Assembly: GCF_012349115.1 (NCBI RefSeq)
Contig: NZ_PQIG01000106.1
Span: forward strand, 1 to 45,148
Reading direction: 5' to 3'
Length of the DNA: 45,148 nt
Origin: Rhizobium ruizarguesonis
Lineage (GTDB): Bacteria > Pseudomonadota > Alphaproteobacteria > Rhizobiales > Rhizobiaceae
Position numbers and translations under genes: made by a program. Of this stretch, positions 25,884 to 34,274 are shown one piece after another (within the stretch, counting starts at the first letter, position 1; each line of letters starts with the position of its first letter). Below the pieces are notes generated by a model. It was given only the letters and a program-made list of their open reading frames with translations, was not told the origin of the DNA and did not search any database.

Positions 25884-26357
25884 CTATTTGTTCAGCGTCG
25901 CCAGTTCGTCGAGCATGTCGAGCAAGGTATCGATGCGCTCGCGGCCGAACCGCTGCTCAAGCGCAGTATAAATCGTCCGGCTGTCGGGACTGACCTCGTT
26001 GATGATCTTCAGTCCCGCGGCCGTGATCTGCAACAGTATCCGGCGGCCGTCTTCAGCATCCTTGCTCTTGGTGATGAAGCCGCGCTCCTCGAGAGACCGA
26101 ATGATCCGCGTCAGGCTCGGAGCAAGGATAAAGGCCCGTTCCGACATCTCCGATGCATCCAGTGTTCCGGCTTCCGCCAGAATGCGAATAACGCGCCATT
26201 GCTGTTCCGTCACATCATGCAGCGCCAGCATGGGCCGGAAGTGCCCCATCACCGCTTCACGCGCCCGAAGCAACGCAATCGGCAGCGAGCGGCGTGTATC
26301 GCGGGGCAGCAAGGCATCCTGCATTATGCCGTTATCGTCAGGGGATTGTTTGGTCAT
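25884..26357 (-). CDS. hpaR: HpaR, MarR-family repressor of homoprotocatechuate degradation
   Basis: A 157-residue MarR protein that matches E. coli HpaR along its DNA-binding half: LPIALLRAREAVMGHFRPMLA, VTEQQWRVIRILAE and RAFILAPSLTRIIRSLE. HpaR represses the meta-cleavage operon and is released by hydroxyphenylacetates. The gene is divergent from hpaF-E-D, and a perfect 20-bp palindrome lies between the two. ATG 26357 is chosen; an upstream in-frame start at 26408 lacks a ribosome site, and a shorter one at 26324 is possible. Confidence 0.9.
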   Translation of the reverse strand: MTKQSPDDNGIMQDALLPRDTRRSLPIALLRAREAVMGHFRPMLALHDVTEQQWRVIRILAEAGTLDASEMSERAFILAPSLTRIIRSLEERGFITKSKDAEDGRRILLQITAAGLKIINEVSPDSRTIYTALEQRFGRERIDTLLDMLDELATLNK

Positions 26358-26415
26358 AAGGGTTCTATGGATCAATTTCTTGAACCGCGCAACGTGGCCG
26401 GCAGCCACGATGCCC

Positions 26416-26443
26416 TTGACAGAGCCGACAAAATATTTAACAT
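26416..26443 (+). promoter_or_regulatory. Probable promoter of the hpaF operon
   Basis: A consensus -35 TTGACA (26416-26421) is followed after 16 bases by TAACAT (26438-26443), a fair -10. The -10 lies inside the palindromic operator at 26433-26452, so a bound repressor would block RNA polymerase. The layout fits HpaR repression of the meta-cleavage genes. Confidence 0.55.
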
Positions 26444-26452
26444 GTTAAATAT
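26433..26452. promoter_or_regulatory. Perfect palindromic operator in the hpaR/hpaF intergenic region
   Basis: ATATTTAACATGTTAAATAT is a perfect 20-base palindrome, 28 bases before hpaF and 75 bases before hpaR. MarR-family repressors bind palindromes of this size in their own divergent promoters, so it is assigned to HpaR by position. Related sites occur at 12957, 19357 and 41757. Confidence 0.75.
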
Positions 26453-26479
26453 ACTGAGGTCGTGGCGCGGGGAGGAACG

Positions 26480-26872
26480 ATGCCGCATTTCACCATGGAT
26501 TATTCGGCGAATCTCGACGGAAAAGTGGACTTCGGCGCGCTGTGCCGTGTCGTCCACGCCGAGATTCTCGGCACGGGCCTGTTCGAGACCGGTGCCGTGC
26601 GGGTGCGCGCCATCCGTTGCGAAGCCTATGCGATTGCCGATCTGCTTGATGAAAATGCCTTCATCGATATGTCCTTTCGCATCGGCGAAGGTCGTAGCCA
26701 GGAGGATAAGCGGCGCACCGGCGAAGCGATCTTTACCGCCGTCACGAAACACCTCCGCAAGCTGTTCGAGACGCCGCACTTCGCCCTCACCCTCGAAATC
26801 CGCGAAATCGACCCGGCGCTGAGCTGGAAGAAAAACGCCATCCACCCGCGCCTGCGCAAGACAAACGGTTAG
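26480..26872 (+). CDS. hpaF: 5-carboxymethyl-2-hydroxymuconate delta-isomerase
   Basis: A 130-residue tautomerase-superfamily protein of the CHMI family. It starts Met-Pro-His-Phe, so Pro2 becomes the catalytic N-terminal proline. The following MDYSANL, AIADLLDENAFIDMSFRIGEGRS and the Lys-rich C-terminus fit the family (E. coli 126 residues). It isomerises 5-carboxymethyl-2-hydroxymuconate, the product of HpaE, before decarboxylation. ATG 26480 has GGGAGGA upstream; an in-frame ATG at 26462 would bury the catalytic proline and is rejected. Confidence 0.9.
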   Translation: MPHFTMDYSANLDGKVDFGALCRVVHAEILGTGLFETGAVRVRAIRCEAYAIADLLDENAFIDMSFRIGEGRSQEDKRRTGEAIFTAVTKHLRKLFETPHFALTLEIREIDPALSWKKNAIHPRLRKTNG

Positions 26873-26915
26873 CGCCGCAGCGAGTGATCGCAAGCAGGAC
26901 ACATCGGAGAAAAGC

Positions 26916-28433
26916 ATGTCGACACTTGAAGAAAACATCGCAAAGGCCGAAGCCTATTTGGCCCGCTTTCGCAAAGACGGCGTATTGAACCATATCGCTG
27001 GCGAGGCAATGCCAGCAGCCGATGGCACCACGTTCGACATCATCTCTCCGGTCGACCTGAAGGTTTTGGCAAAGGTGGCACACGGCAAGGCGGCGGATGT
27101 GGACCGGGCGGCACAAGCCGCAAAAGCCGCCTTTCCTGCCTGGGCCGCGATGTCGGGCGACGTGCGCAAGAAACTTCTCCATAAGATCGCCGATGCGATC
27201 GTAGCGCGTTCCGAAGAGATCGCGTTCGTCGAATGCATGGACACCGGTCAATCGCTGAAATTTATGGCGAAGGCAGCCCTTCGCGGAGCAGAGAACTTCC
27301 GCTTCTTCGCCGATCGCGCCGTGGAAGCCCGTGACGGCAAAACGCTGCGTGCGGATGGTCAAGTCAACATCACTACTCGCGCACCGATCGGCCCGGTCGG
27401 CGTCATTACGCCATGGAATACGCCTTTCATGCTGTCGACATGGAAGATTGCACCGGCGCTCGCTGCCGGCTGCACGATCGTACACAAGCCGGCGGAATTC
27501 TCGCCGCTGACTGCGCGGCTGCTGGTCGAAATCGCCGAAGAGGCTGGTCTGCCGAAGGGGGTCTGGAATCTCGTCAACGGGCTCGGCGAGGACGCAGGCA
27601 AGGCGCTGACCGAGCATCCTGCCATCAGAGCAATCGCCTTCGTCGGCGAAAGCCGCACCGGCTCGATGATCATGAAACAGGGCGCCGACACGCTGAAGCG
27701 GGTACATTTCGAACTCGGCGGCAAGAACCCCGTCATCGTTTTTGCCGATGCCGACCTTGAGCGCGCCGCCGATGCTGCCGTCTTCATGATCTATTCGCTG
27801 AATGGCGAGCGCTGCACCTCATCCTCCCGCTTGCTGGTGGAGGAAAGCATCTACGACCGCTTCACGGCGATGGTCGCCGAGAAAGCCAAGCGCATCAAGG
27901 TCGGCCACCCCCTTGATCCAGAAACTGTGGTCGGCCCGCTGATCCACCCCGTGCACGAAAAGAAGGTGCTGGACTATATCGAGATCGGCAAAGCCGGCGG
28001 CGCGACGGTTGCCGCTGGCGGCACGAAATTCGAAGGGCCGGGTGGCGGATGCTACGTATCCCCCACCCTCTTCACCAGCGCCAACAACCAAATGCGCATT
28101 GCGCAGGAAGAAATCTTCGGACCTGTTCTGACCGCGATCCCCTTTAAGGACGAGGACGATGCACTGGCGCTTGCCAACGACGTGCAATATGGCCTCACCG
28201 GCTACCTCTGGACTTCGGACGTCACCCGCGCCTTCCGCTTCACCGATGCCCTGGAAGCCGGGATGATCTGGGTGAACTCGGAAAACGTCCGCCATCTGCC
28301 GACCCCTTTCGGCGGCGTCAAGAATTCCGGCATCGGCCGTGACGGCGGCGATTGGTCCTTCGATTTCTACATGGAGACCAAGAACGTAGCTTTCGCCACC
28401 AAGGCGCATGCGATCCAGAAACTCGGCGGCTGA
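26916..28433 (+). CDS. hpaE: 5-carboxymethyl-2-hydroxymuconate semialdehyde dehydrogenase
   Basis: A 505-residue NAD-dependent aldehyde dehydrogenase of the HpaE group. Distinctive points are the opening IAKAEAYLARF, GPVGVITPWNTPFMLSTWKIAPALAAG, the Glu in FELGGKNPV, the active Cys in NGERCTSSSRLLVE, and a tail GGVKNSGIGRDGGDWSFDFYMETKNV characteristic of this enzyme. It oxidises the ring-cleavage semialdehyde formed by HpaD. It lies 43 bases after hpaF and 38 before hpaD. Confidence 0.93.
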   Translation: MSTLEENIAKAEAYLARFRKDGVLNHIAGEAMPAADGTTFDIISPVDLKVLAKVAHGKAADVDRAAQAAKAAFPAWAAMSGDVRKKLLHKIADAIVARSEEIAFVECMDTGQSLKFMAKAALRGAENFRFFADRAVEARDGKTLRADGQVNITTRAPIGPVGVITPWNTPFMLSTWKIAPALAAGCTIVHKPAEFSPLTARLLVEIAEEAGLPKGVWNLVNGLGEDAGKALTEHPAIRAIAFVGESRTGSMIMKQGADTLKRVHFELGGKNPVIVFADADLERAADAAVFMIYSLNGERCTSSSRLLVEESIYDRFTAMVAEKAKRIKVGHPLDPETVVGPLIHPVHEKKVLDYIEIGKAGGATVAAGGTKFEGPGGGCYVSPTLFTSANNQMRIAQEEIFGPVLTAIPFKDEDDALALANDVQYGLTGYLWTSDVTRAFRFTDALEAGMIWVNSENVRHLPTPFGGVKNSGIGRDGGDWSFDFYMETKNVAFATKAHAIQKLGG

Positions 28434-28471
28434 GTGCACCGGACACCCTATTGAATTTGGAGGAGAACCCC

Positions 28472-29452
28472 ATGCCCCTGCCCACACCCAATCTTTATCC
28501 GGCCTTCAACATCGTGCGCCTCAGCCATGTCGAGCTTGCCGTGACCGACCTTGCGAAATCGCGCGCCTTCTACGTCGACACGCTCGGCTTGCAGGTGACC
28601 GACGAGACGGCAGACACGATCTATCTGCGTGCGCTCGAAGAACGAGGGCATCACTGCATCGTCCTGAAAAAAGAAGCCGCCGCCGAAGCACGCGATCTCG
28701 GCTTCAAAGTCTTCTCCGACGAGGACCTCGATAAGGCCGAGCATTTCTTCAAGGGCAACGGCCTGCCGGTCGAATGGATCGAGCGGCCCTACCAGTCGCG
28801 TACCTTCCGTACCCGCGATCCGCATGGCATTCCGCTGGAATTCTATTCGAAAATGGACCGCCTGCCGCCGATCCACCAGAAATATGCCCTCTACAGAGGC
28901 GTAAAGCCGCTCCGTATCGATCACTTCAACTGCTTCTCACCGAATGTCGACGAAAGCGTTGCCTTCTACAATGAGATCGGCTTCCGCGTGACGGAATACA
29001 CTGCCGACGAGGAAACCGGGAAGCTCTGGGCGGCATGGACGCATCGCAAGGGTGGCGTCCATGACATCGCGTTTACCAACGGTCGCGGTCCGCGTTTGCA
29101 TCACACCGCGTTCTGGGTTCCGACGCCGCTCAACATCATCGACCTGCTCGATCTGATGGCGACCACCGGTTGGCTGCCCAATATCGAGCGCGGCCCCGGC
29201 CGTCACGGTATTTCGAATGCCTTCTTCCTCTATATCCGCGATCCGGATGGCCACCGCATCGAGATCTATTGCTCGGATTATCAGACGGTCGATCCCGATC
29301 TCGAGCCGATCAAATGGGATCTCAAGGATCCGCAGCGCCAGACGCTTTGGGGGGCTCCGGCGCCGAAATCCTGGTTCGAGGAAGGCAGCACCTTTGCCGG
29401 TACCGAGGTGCGTGATTCCGTGCTGAAGGCCCAGCCGATCGTCGCGCCCTGA
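28472..29452 (+). CDS. hpaD: 3,4-dihydroxyphenylacetate 2,3-dioxygenase, type I extradiol (VOC) form
   Basis: A 326-residue two-domain vicinal-oxygen-chelate dioxygenase. The metal ligands in the C-terminal domain are His151 (IDHFNCFSP), His210 or His211 (RLHHTAFWV) and Glu264 (HRIEIYCSDY), as in the Fe(II)/Mn(II) homoprotocatechuate dioxygenases of Brevibacterium and Arthrobacter. This is not homologous to the LigB-type HpaD of E. coli; only the reaction is the same. ATG 28472 follows GGAGGAG. A textbook terminator follows the gene, so the genes beyond may have reduced or separate expression. Confidence 0.9.
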   Translation: MPLPTPNLYPAFNIVRLSHVELAVTDLAKSRAFYVDTLGLQVTDETADTIYLRALEERGHHCIVLKKEAAAEARDLGFKVFSDEDLDKAEHFFKGNGLPVEWIERPYQSRTFRTRDPHGIPLEFYSKMDRLPPIHQKYALYRGVKPLRIDHFNCFSPNVDESVAFYNEIGFRVTEYTADEETGKLWAAWTHRKGGVHDIAFTNGRGPRLHHTAFWVPTPLNIIDLLDLMATTGWLPNIERGPGRHGISNAFFLYIRDPDGHRIEIYCSDYQTVDPDLEPIKWDLKDPQRQTLWGAPAPKSWFEEGSTFAGTEVRDSVLKAQPIVAP

Positions 29453-29465
29453 ATTTCCCCAGCTG

Positions 29466-29495
29466 GGCGGGCGCGAAAGCGTCCGCCGTTTTTTT
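29466..29495 (+). terminator. Factor-independent terminator after hpaD
   Basis: GGCGGGCGC (29466-29474) pairs with GCGTCCGCC (29479-29487), with one G-T pair, around a GAAA loop, and seven T residues follow at 29489-29495. This is the clearest terminator in the window. It lies inside the hpa gene run, between hpaD and the frameshifted dehydrogenase. Confidence 0.85.
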
Positions 29496-29517
29496 AATGC
29501 TTGGTGAGGAGCCAGCC

Positions 29518-30973
29518 ATGAAATTGCAAGATCCTTCCTTGTTCCGCCAAGCCGCTCTTGTCGGCGATAATTGGATCGAGGCCGATCCGAACAACGCGAT
29601 AGAGGTGAACAACCCGGCGACTGGCGAGATCATCGGCCGGGTGCCGAAGCTGGGCGCCGCCGAGACCAGGACGGCCATTGAGGCTGCCCGCGTGGCCCAG
29701 AAGGGCTGGGTTGGGCGCACTGCCAAGGAACGCTGCGCGATCCTGCGCAAATGGTACGAGCTGATGATCGAAAACAAGGACGATCTTGGCCGTATTCTGA
29801 CCCTGGAACAGGGCAAACCGCTGGCGGAGGCGACCGGTGAAATCGTCTATGGTGCGAGCTTCATCGAATGGTTTGCCGAGGAAGGCCGCCGCATCTACGG
29901 CGACCTGATCCCCGGCCACCAGCCCGACAAGCGCATCATGGTGATGAAGCAGCCGATCGGCGTCGTCGCGGCAATCACGCCGTGGAACTTCCCCAATGCG
30001 ATGATCACCCGCAAGGCCGGTCCCGCCTTTGCCGCCGGCTGCGCCATGGTGCTGAAGCCTGCCTCGCAGACGCCGTTCTCGGCGATCGCGATTGCGATCC
30101 TGGCAGAACGCGCCGGCCTGCCGAAGGGCCTCTTCAGCGTCATCACCGGCTCGGCCGCGGCCATCGGCGCCGAGATGACCTCGAACCCGGTGGTGCGCAA
30201 GCTGACCTTTACCGGTTCGACCGAAATCGGCACCGAGCTCTACAAGCAGAGCGCCCCGACCATTAAGAAACTCGGCCTCGAGCTTGGCGGCAATGCGCCG
30301 TTTATTGTCTTTGACGATGCCGACCTCGATGCTGCGGTCGAAGGCGCGCTGATTGCCAAATACCGCAACAACGGCCAGACCTGCGTTTGCGCCAACCGCA
30401 TCTATGTCCAGGACAGCGTCTATGATGCCTTCGCCGCGAAGCTGGCGGCGGCCGTCGGCAAGCTGAAAACCGGCAACGGCTTTGACGAAGGCGTCATCCT
30501 CGGACCGCTGATCGACAAGGCCGCCCTAGCCAAGGTCGAGGAGCATATCGACAGACGCGGTGGGCAAGGGCGCGCGCGTCGTGCAAGGCGGCAAACGGCA
30601 TGCGCTGGGCGGCACCTTCTTCGAGGCGACCATCTTGGGCGAGGTCACCAAGGACATGGCGGTGGCGCGCGAGGAAACCTTCGGGCCGTTAGCGCCGCTG
30701 TTCCGTTTCAAGGACGAAGCCGACGTCATCGAGCAGGCAAACGACACCGAGTTCGGCCTCGCCTCTTACTTCTACGCCAAGGATCTCGCCCGGGTATTTC
30801 GTGTGGCCGAGGCGCTGGAATACGGCATGGTCGGCGTCAATACCGGCCTGATCTCGACAGCCGAAGCGCCGTTTGGCGGCGTCAAACTGTCGGGTCTCGG
30901 CCGTGAGGGCTCGAAATATGGCATCGAGGAATTCACCGAGATCAAATATGTCTGCCTCGGCGGCATCGGCTGA
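29518..30973 (+). pseudogene. GabD-like succinate-semialdehyde dehydrogenase, frameshifted
   Basis: It resembles NADP-type succinate-semialdehyde dehydrogenase (484 residues if repaired): WIEADPNNAIEVNNPATGEIIG, GVVAAITPWNFPNAMITRKAGPALAAG-like segment, FTGSTEIGTELYKQ, the Glu of LELGGNAPF and the Cys of NNGQTCVCANR. After codon GAC at 30550-30552 the frame shifts. The correct frame resumes at GAC 30554 and runs DAVGKGARVVQGGKRH to the stop at 30973, as if base 30553 were extra. As written, the protein reads a nonsense tail to 30906 and loses its last 140 residues, including EETFGP and the C-terminal oligomerisation part. It may be a real mutation or a sequencing error. It would have oxidised the succinic semialdehyde made by HpaI. 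Confidence 0.85.
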
Positions 30974-30993
30974 ACTGAATAGGAAGAAAAACC

Positions 30994-31863
30994 ATGTCCC
31001 ACCCGAAGTTTGTCAGCTTTACCCGCAACGGCCACAGTGGATACGGCGTTCTTGCCGGAGATGGAATCATTGACCTTTCCGCCCGCCATGGCACGAAGTG
31101 GCCAACGCTACGCGAGGTGATTGCCGACGGCGTGCTGCTGAAGCTCGCTGAGGAAGCGGCGGGCTTGGAGCCCGATTTCCCGGTGTCGGACATCCGCTAC
31201 GAAATCCCTGTTCCCGCCCCGGAGAAGATCATCTGCGTCGGCGTGAACTTCCCCGACCGCAACGAGGAATATAAGGATGGGCAGGCAGCGCCTTCCAATC
31301 CCTCCCTGTTCACTCGCTTTCCGCGCTCCTTCACCGGCCACGATCAGCCGCTGATCCGACCGCCGGAAAGCCCGCAGCTCGACTACGAAGGTGAAATCGT
31401 CATCATCATCGGCAAGACCGGCCGGCGCATTCCCGAGGCTGAGGCACTATCCCACATCGCGGCGCTGTCTCTGTGCAATGAGGGCACGATCCGCGACTGG
31501 GTCCGCCACGCCAAGTTCAACGTCACCCAGGGCAAGAACTTCGACCGCACCGGCTCGATCGGCCCCTGGCTGATCCCGTTCACGCACGAGGCGCAGATCG
31601 CCGACATCAGGCTCGAAACCCGCGTCAACGGAGACGTCCGCCAGAGCGACCGCACCAGCCGGATGATCTTTTCCTTTCGCAAGATCATCAACTACATCTC
31701 GACCTTCACTACGCTGGTTCCCGGCGATGTGATCGTCACCGGCACGCCAACCGGTGCCGGTGCCCGCTTCGATCCGCCGATCTGGCTGAAGCCGGGCGAT
31801 GTCGTCGAGGTCGAGGCCGATGGTATCGGCATCTTGCGCAACACGATCACAGACGAGGTTTGA
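30994..31863 (+). CDS. hpaG: FAH-family hydrolase/decarboxylase (HpaG-like)
   Basis: A 289-residue fumarylacetoacetase-fold protein. The divalent-metal site is indicated by YEGEIVIIIG (Glu-x-Glu) and the downstream TQGKNFDRTGSIGPWL, with VPGDVIVTGTPTGAG near the end. In E. coli, HpaG has two such domains and does both decarboxylation of 5-oxopent-3-ene-1,2,5-tricarboxylate and the following isomerisation. This one has a single domain. Its position between the dehydrogenase and hpaH supports the decarboxylase role. Another FAH gene (35794) could supply the second activity, but that is a guess. Confidence 0.75.
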   Translation: MSHPKFVSFTRNGHSGYGVLAGDGIIDLSARHGTKWPTLREVIADGVLLKLAEEAAGLEPDFPVSDIRYEIPVPAPEKIICVGVNFPDRNEEYKDGQAAPSNPSLFTRFPRSFTGHDQPLIRPPESPQLDYEGEIVIIIGKTGRRIPEAEALSHIAALSLCNEGTIRDWVRHAKFNVTQGKNFDRTGSIGPWLIPFTHEAQIADIRLETRVNGDVRQSDRTSRMIFSFRKIINYISTFTTLVPGDVIVTGTPTGAGARFDPPIWLKPGDVVEVEADGIGILRNTITDEV

Positions 31864-31865
31864 CC

Positions 31866-32669
31866 ATGTTGACACCCGATGAGATCCGCCAAGCGGCCGA
31901 AAGGCTTGACATCGCAGAGCGGACACGCGTCCAGACCGGTCTTTTGTCGCTGCAGTACCCCGGCATGACGATGGGCGACGCCTATGCTGTGCAGTCGGCC
32001 TGGGTCAAGAAGAAGGTCGCTTCCGGTCGCAAGGTGATCGGCTGGAAGATTGGCCTTACCTCCAAGGCGATGCAGTATGCGCTGAATATCGACATTCCCG
32101 ATTCCGGCGTCCTGTTCGACGACATGATATTCGAGGACGGCGAGACGGTTCCGCAGGATCGTTTTATCCAGCCACGCATCGAGGCGGAAATCGCCTTCAT
32201 CATGAAGGCGCCGTTGAAGGGCCCAAACGCCACGGTCTTCGACGTGCTCAATGCCACCGACTATGTGACGCCGGCGCTGGAAATTCTCGATACGCGGATC
32301 CTGCGTGTCGATCCGGAAACGAAGAAGGCCCGGACCATCGTCGACACGATTTCCGACAATGCGGCCAATGCCGGCATCGTGCTCGGCGGACGCATGATGC
32401 GACCCGACACTGTCGACATGCGCTGGATGGGCGCAATTGTTAGTCGCAACTCCGAGGTCGAGGAAACCGGTCTGGGTGCCGGAGTTCTCAACCAGCCGGC
32501 GCGCGGCATTGCCTGGCTTGCAAATCGGCTGGCTGATTATGGCGACGGCATCGAGGCGGGCCAGATCGTCCTTGCCGGCTCCTTCATTCGCCCGGTCGAA
32601 GCACGTCGCGGCGATACGATCGTTGCCGATTTCGGACCCTACGGCACCGTTAGCAGCTATTTCGCATAG
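31866..32669 (+). CDS. hpaH: 2-oxo-hept-4-ene-1,7-dioate hydratase
   Basis: A 267-residue protein, exactly the length of E. coli HpaH. The family features are VIGWKIGLTSKAMQ, the metal-binding RIEAEIAFIM (Glu-x-Glu), VTPALEILDTRI, DTISDNAANAGIVLGG and the C-terminal AGSFIRPVEARRGDTIVADFG. It adds water to 2-oxohept-4-ene-1,7-dioate to give the substrate of the aldolase. It begins 2 bases after the hpaG-like stop. Confidence 0.93.
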   Translation: MLTPDEIRQAAERLDIAERTRVQTGLLSLQYPGMTMGDAYAVQSAWVKKKVASGRKVIGWKIGLTSKAMQYALNIDIPDSGVLFDDMIFEDGETVPQDRFIQPRIEAEIAFIMKAPLKGPNATVFDVLNATDYVTPALEILDTRILRVDPETKKARTIVDTISDNAANAGIVLGGRMMRPDTVDMRWMGAIVSRNSEVEETGLGAGVLNQPARGIAWLANRLADYGDGIEAGQIVLAGSFIRPVEARRGDTIVADFGPYGTVSSYFA

Positions 32670-32680
32670 GAGCGATGCCC

Positions 32681-33493
32681 ATGCCGGCGCCAAAAAACAC
32701 ATTCAAGGCGGCCTTGATGGAGAAGCGTCCGCAGATCGGCCTCTGGCTGGCGCTCGCCAACCCCTATGCGGCCGAGGTCTGCGCAGGCGCGGGCTATGAC
32801 TGGTTGCTGATCGATGGCGAGCATGCGCCGAACGATATCCCTCTGATGATGGCGCAGTTGCAAGCGCTCCGGGGTTCGCCGAGCCATCCGATCATGCGGG
32901 CACCGATCGGCGAGGCCTGGATCTTGAAGCAGATCCTCGATATCGGCGCGCAGACGGTGCTGGTGCCGATGATCGAGAGCGGCGACCAGGCAAGAGCCAT
33001 GGTGCGCGCGGTGCGCTATCCGCCGCACGGCGTGCGAGGCGTCGGGGCAGCGCTTGCCCGAGCTTCGGCATTCAATCGTATTCCCGACTACCTGCAGACC
33101 GCCAATGACGAGGTCTGCCTGCTGCTGCAGATCGAAAGCCGCGCCGGGCTGGCCGCACTCGATGACATCGCCACCACCGACGGCGTCGATGGTGTTTTCA
33201 TCGGACCGGCCGATCTTGCCGCCGACATGGGCCATCTCGGCAGGCCTGGCGATGCCGAGGTGCAGCAGGCGGTGGAAGCGGCGCTGATCCGTATCCAGTC
33301 GCACGGCAAGGCCGCCGGTATCCTGACCGCTGACCAGTCGCTTGCCAACCGCTATGTGGAACTTGGCGCCACCTTCGTCGCCATCGGCAACGATGTCGGC
33401 CTCCTGGCAAACGGTGCTTCACGCCAGCTTTCCGATTTTCGGAGTGCTGGAGCGACCACCGCCGGAAGTTTTGACACGGCAAAGGTTTACTAA
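32681..33493 (+). CDS. hpaI: 4-hydroxy-2-oxoheptane-1,7-dioate aldolase
   Basis: A 270-residue class II aldolase of the HpcH/HpaI family. His of LIDGEHAPND, Arg of IMRAPIGE, Glu of LLLQIESRAG and Asp of FIGPADLAADMG correspond to the catalytic base, substrate-binding Arg and metal ligands of HpaI. It splits 4-hydroxy-2-oxoheptanedioate into pyruvate and succinic semialdehyde, ending the pathway. ATG 32681 is preferred to ATG 32675 because the AGGAG site is only two bases from the latter. Confidence 0.92.
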   Translation: MPAPKNTFKAALMEKRPQIGLWLALANPYAAEVCAGAGYDWLLIDGEHAPNDIPLMMAQLQALRGSPSHPIMRAPIGEAWILKQILDIGAQTVLVPMIESGDQARAMVRAVRYPPHGVRGVGAALARASAFNRIPDYLQTANDEVCLLLQIESRAGLAALDDIATTDGVDGVFIGPADLAADMGHLGRPGDAEVQQAVEAALIRIQSHGKAAGILTADQSLANRYVELGATFVAIGNDVGLLANGASRQLSDFRSAGATTAGSFDTAKVY

Positions 33494-33584
33494 CGCGCGT
33501 CGCAATCTATCAGATTCGCTGCCGGCGCTTTAAGTCTTTGGTTGTCCCCATGTCGTGATCGCCGCGCAGTTTTGCGGCACATGC

Positions 33585-34148
33585 TTAAGACGCCGCTACT
33601 CTCCGGATAAGCCCCTGAAGCGCGGCGAGCTGTTCTGCGATCAGCCGCCGTGTCGTGTCGTCAGTAAGCTCGCCCTGCGGCGAGATCTTGCTGGCTGCAT
33701 CTGCGATCATGATCTCCGGCTTGTTCAGCACCAGTGCATCGAGATAAAGCAGCACCTGTCTCAGATGGTATTGCGCCCGCGCACCGCCGAGCATGCCGAC
33801 CGAAGCCGTCTGGATAGCGACCGGCTTGCCCGAGAACGGCGGCGGAGACAGCCGTGACAGCCAATCGAGCGCATTCTTCAAAACGCCGGGGATCGAGTAA
33901 TTGTATTCCGGTGTGACGAACACAACGGCATCCGAAGACCGGATGATCTCGGCCCAGTCAAGTACGATGGCGGGGCAGCCCTGAGACTGAATATCCGCAT
34001 TGTAGTGAGGAATACTTTCCATGCCGTCCAGCGGGTGGAAAGAGATCCCGGTTGGCGCAAGCGTCGAAAATTCCCGCGCGATCGCCGCATTGAACGATCC
34101 TTGGCGAAGACTTCCGCAGATTACCGCGATGCTGATTGTATCGGTCAT
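33585..34148 (-). CDS. NADPH-dependent FMN reductase family protein
   Basis: A 187-residue flavodoxin-like reductase. GSLRQGSFNAAIARE near the N-terminus binds the FMN phosphate, and PEYNYSIPGVLKNALDWLSR is the signature of the ChrR/azoreductase-like group. It would reduce quinones or flavins with NAD(P)H; in a catechol-degrading region a quinone-protection role is sensible. It is divergent from the VOC gene, and the shared 126-base gap carries the GAACAT boxes, so it may be under the same IclR control. Confidence 0.85.
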   Translation of the reverse strand: MTDTISIAVICGSLRQGSFNAAIAREFSTLAPTGISFHPLDGMESIPHYNADIQSQGCPAIVLDWAEIIRSSDAVVFVTPEYNYSIPGVLKNALDWLSRLSPPPFSGKPVAIQTASVGMLGGARAQYHLRQVLLYLDALVLNKPEIMIADAASKISPQGELTDDTTRRLIAEQLAALQGLIRRVAAS

Positions 34149-34215
34149 TTTCCCTCGTTTTCATTCATTTGTCAGCGATGACATTGCCTGTTTCGCGCCT
34201 CTTGCGCGAACGATG

Positions 34216-34242
34216 ATGTTCGTATAAAGAACATATATGTTC
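34216..34242. promoter_or_regulatory. IclR-type operator: three GAACAT/ATGTTC half-sites
   Basis: ATGTTC (34216-34221), GAACAT (34229-34234) and ATGTTC (34237-34242) make two overlapping inverted repeats, the inner one being the perfect 14-base palindrome GAACATATATGTTC. The same box is found at 35762-35775 in front of the FAH gene. It lies between the FMN reductase and VOC genes. The nearby IclR protein (34910-35662) is the likely binder. Confidence 0.65.
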
Positions 34243-34274
34243 AATTAACGGATAATGTAAAGGAGGATCATCGA

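Noticed and set aside
33500..33580. Terminator between hpaI and the FMN reductase gene
   Set aside because: Only short stems (AATCT-ATC-AGATT, and GCCGC with GCGGC) are seen, without a T-run; not strong enough to list.
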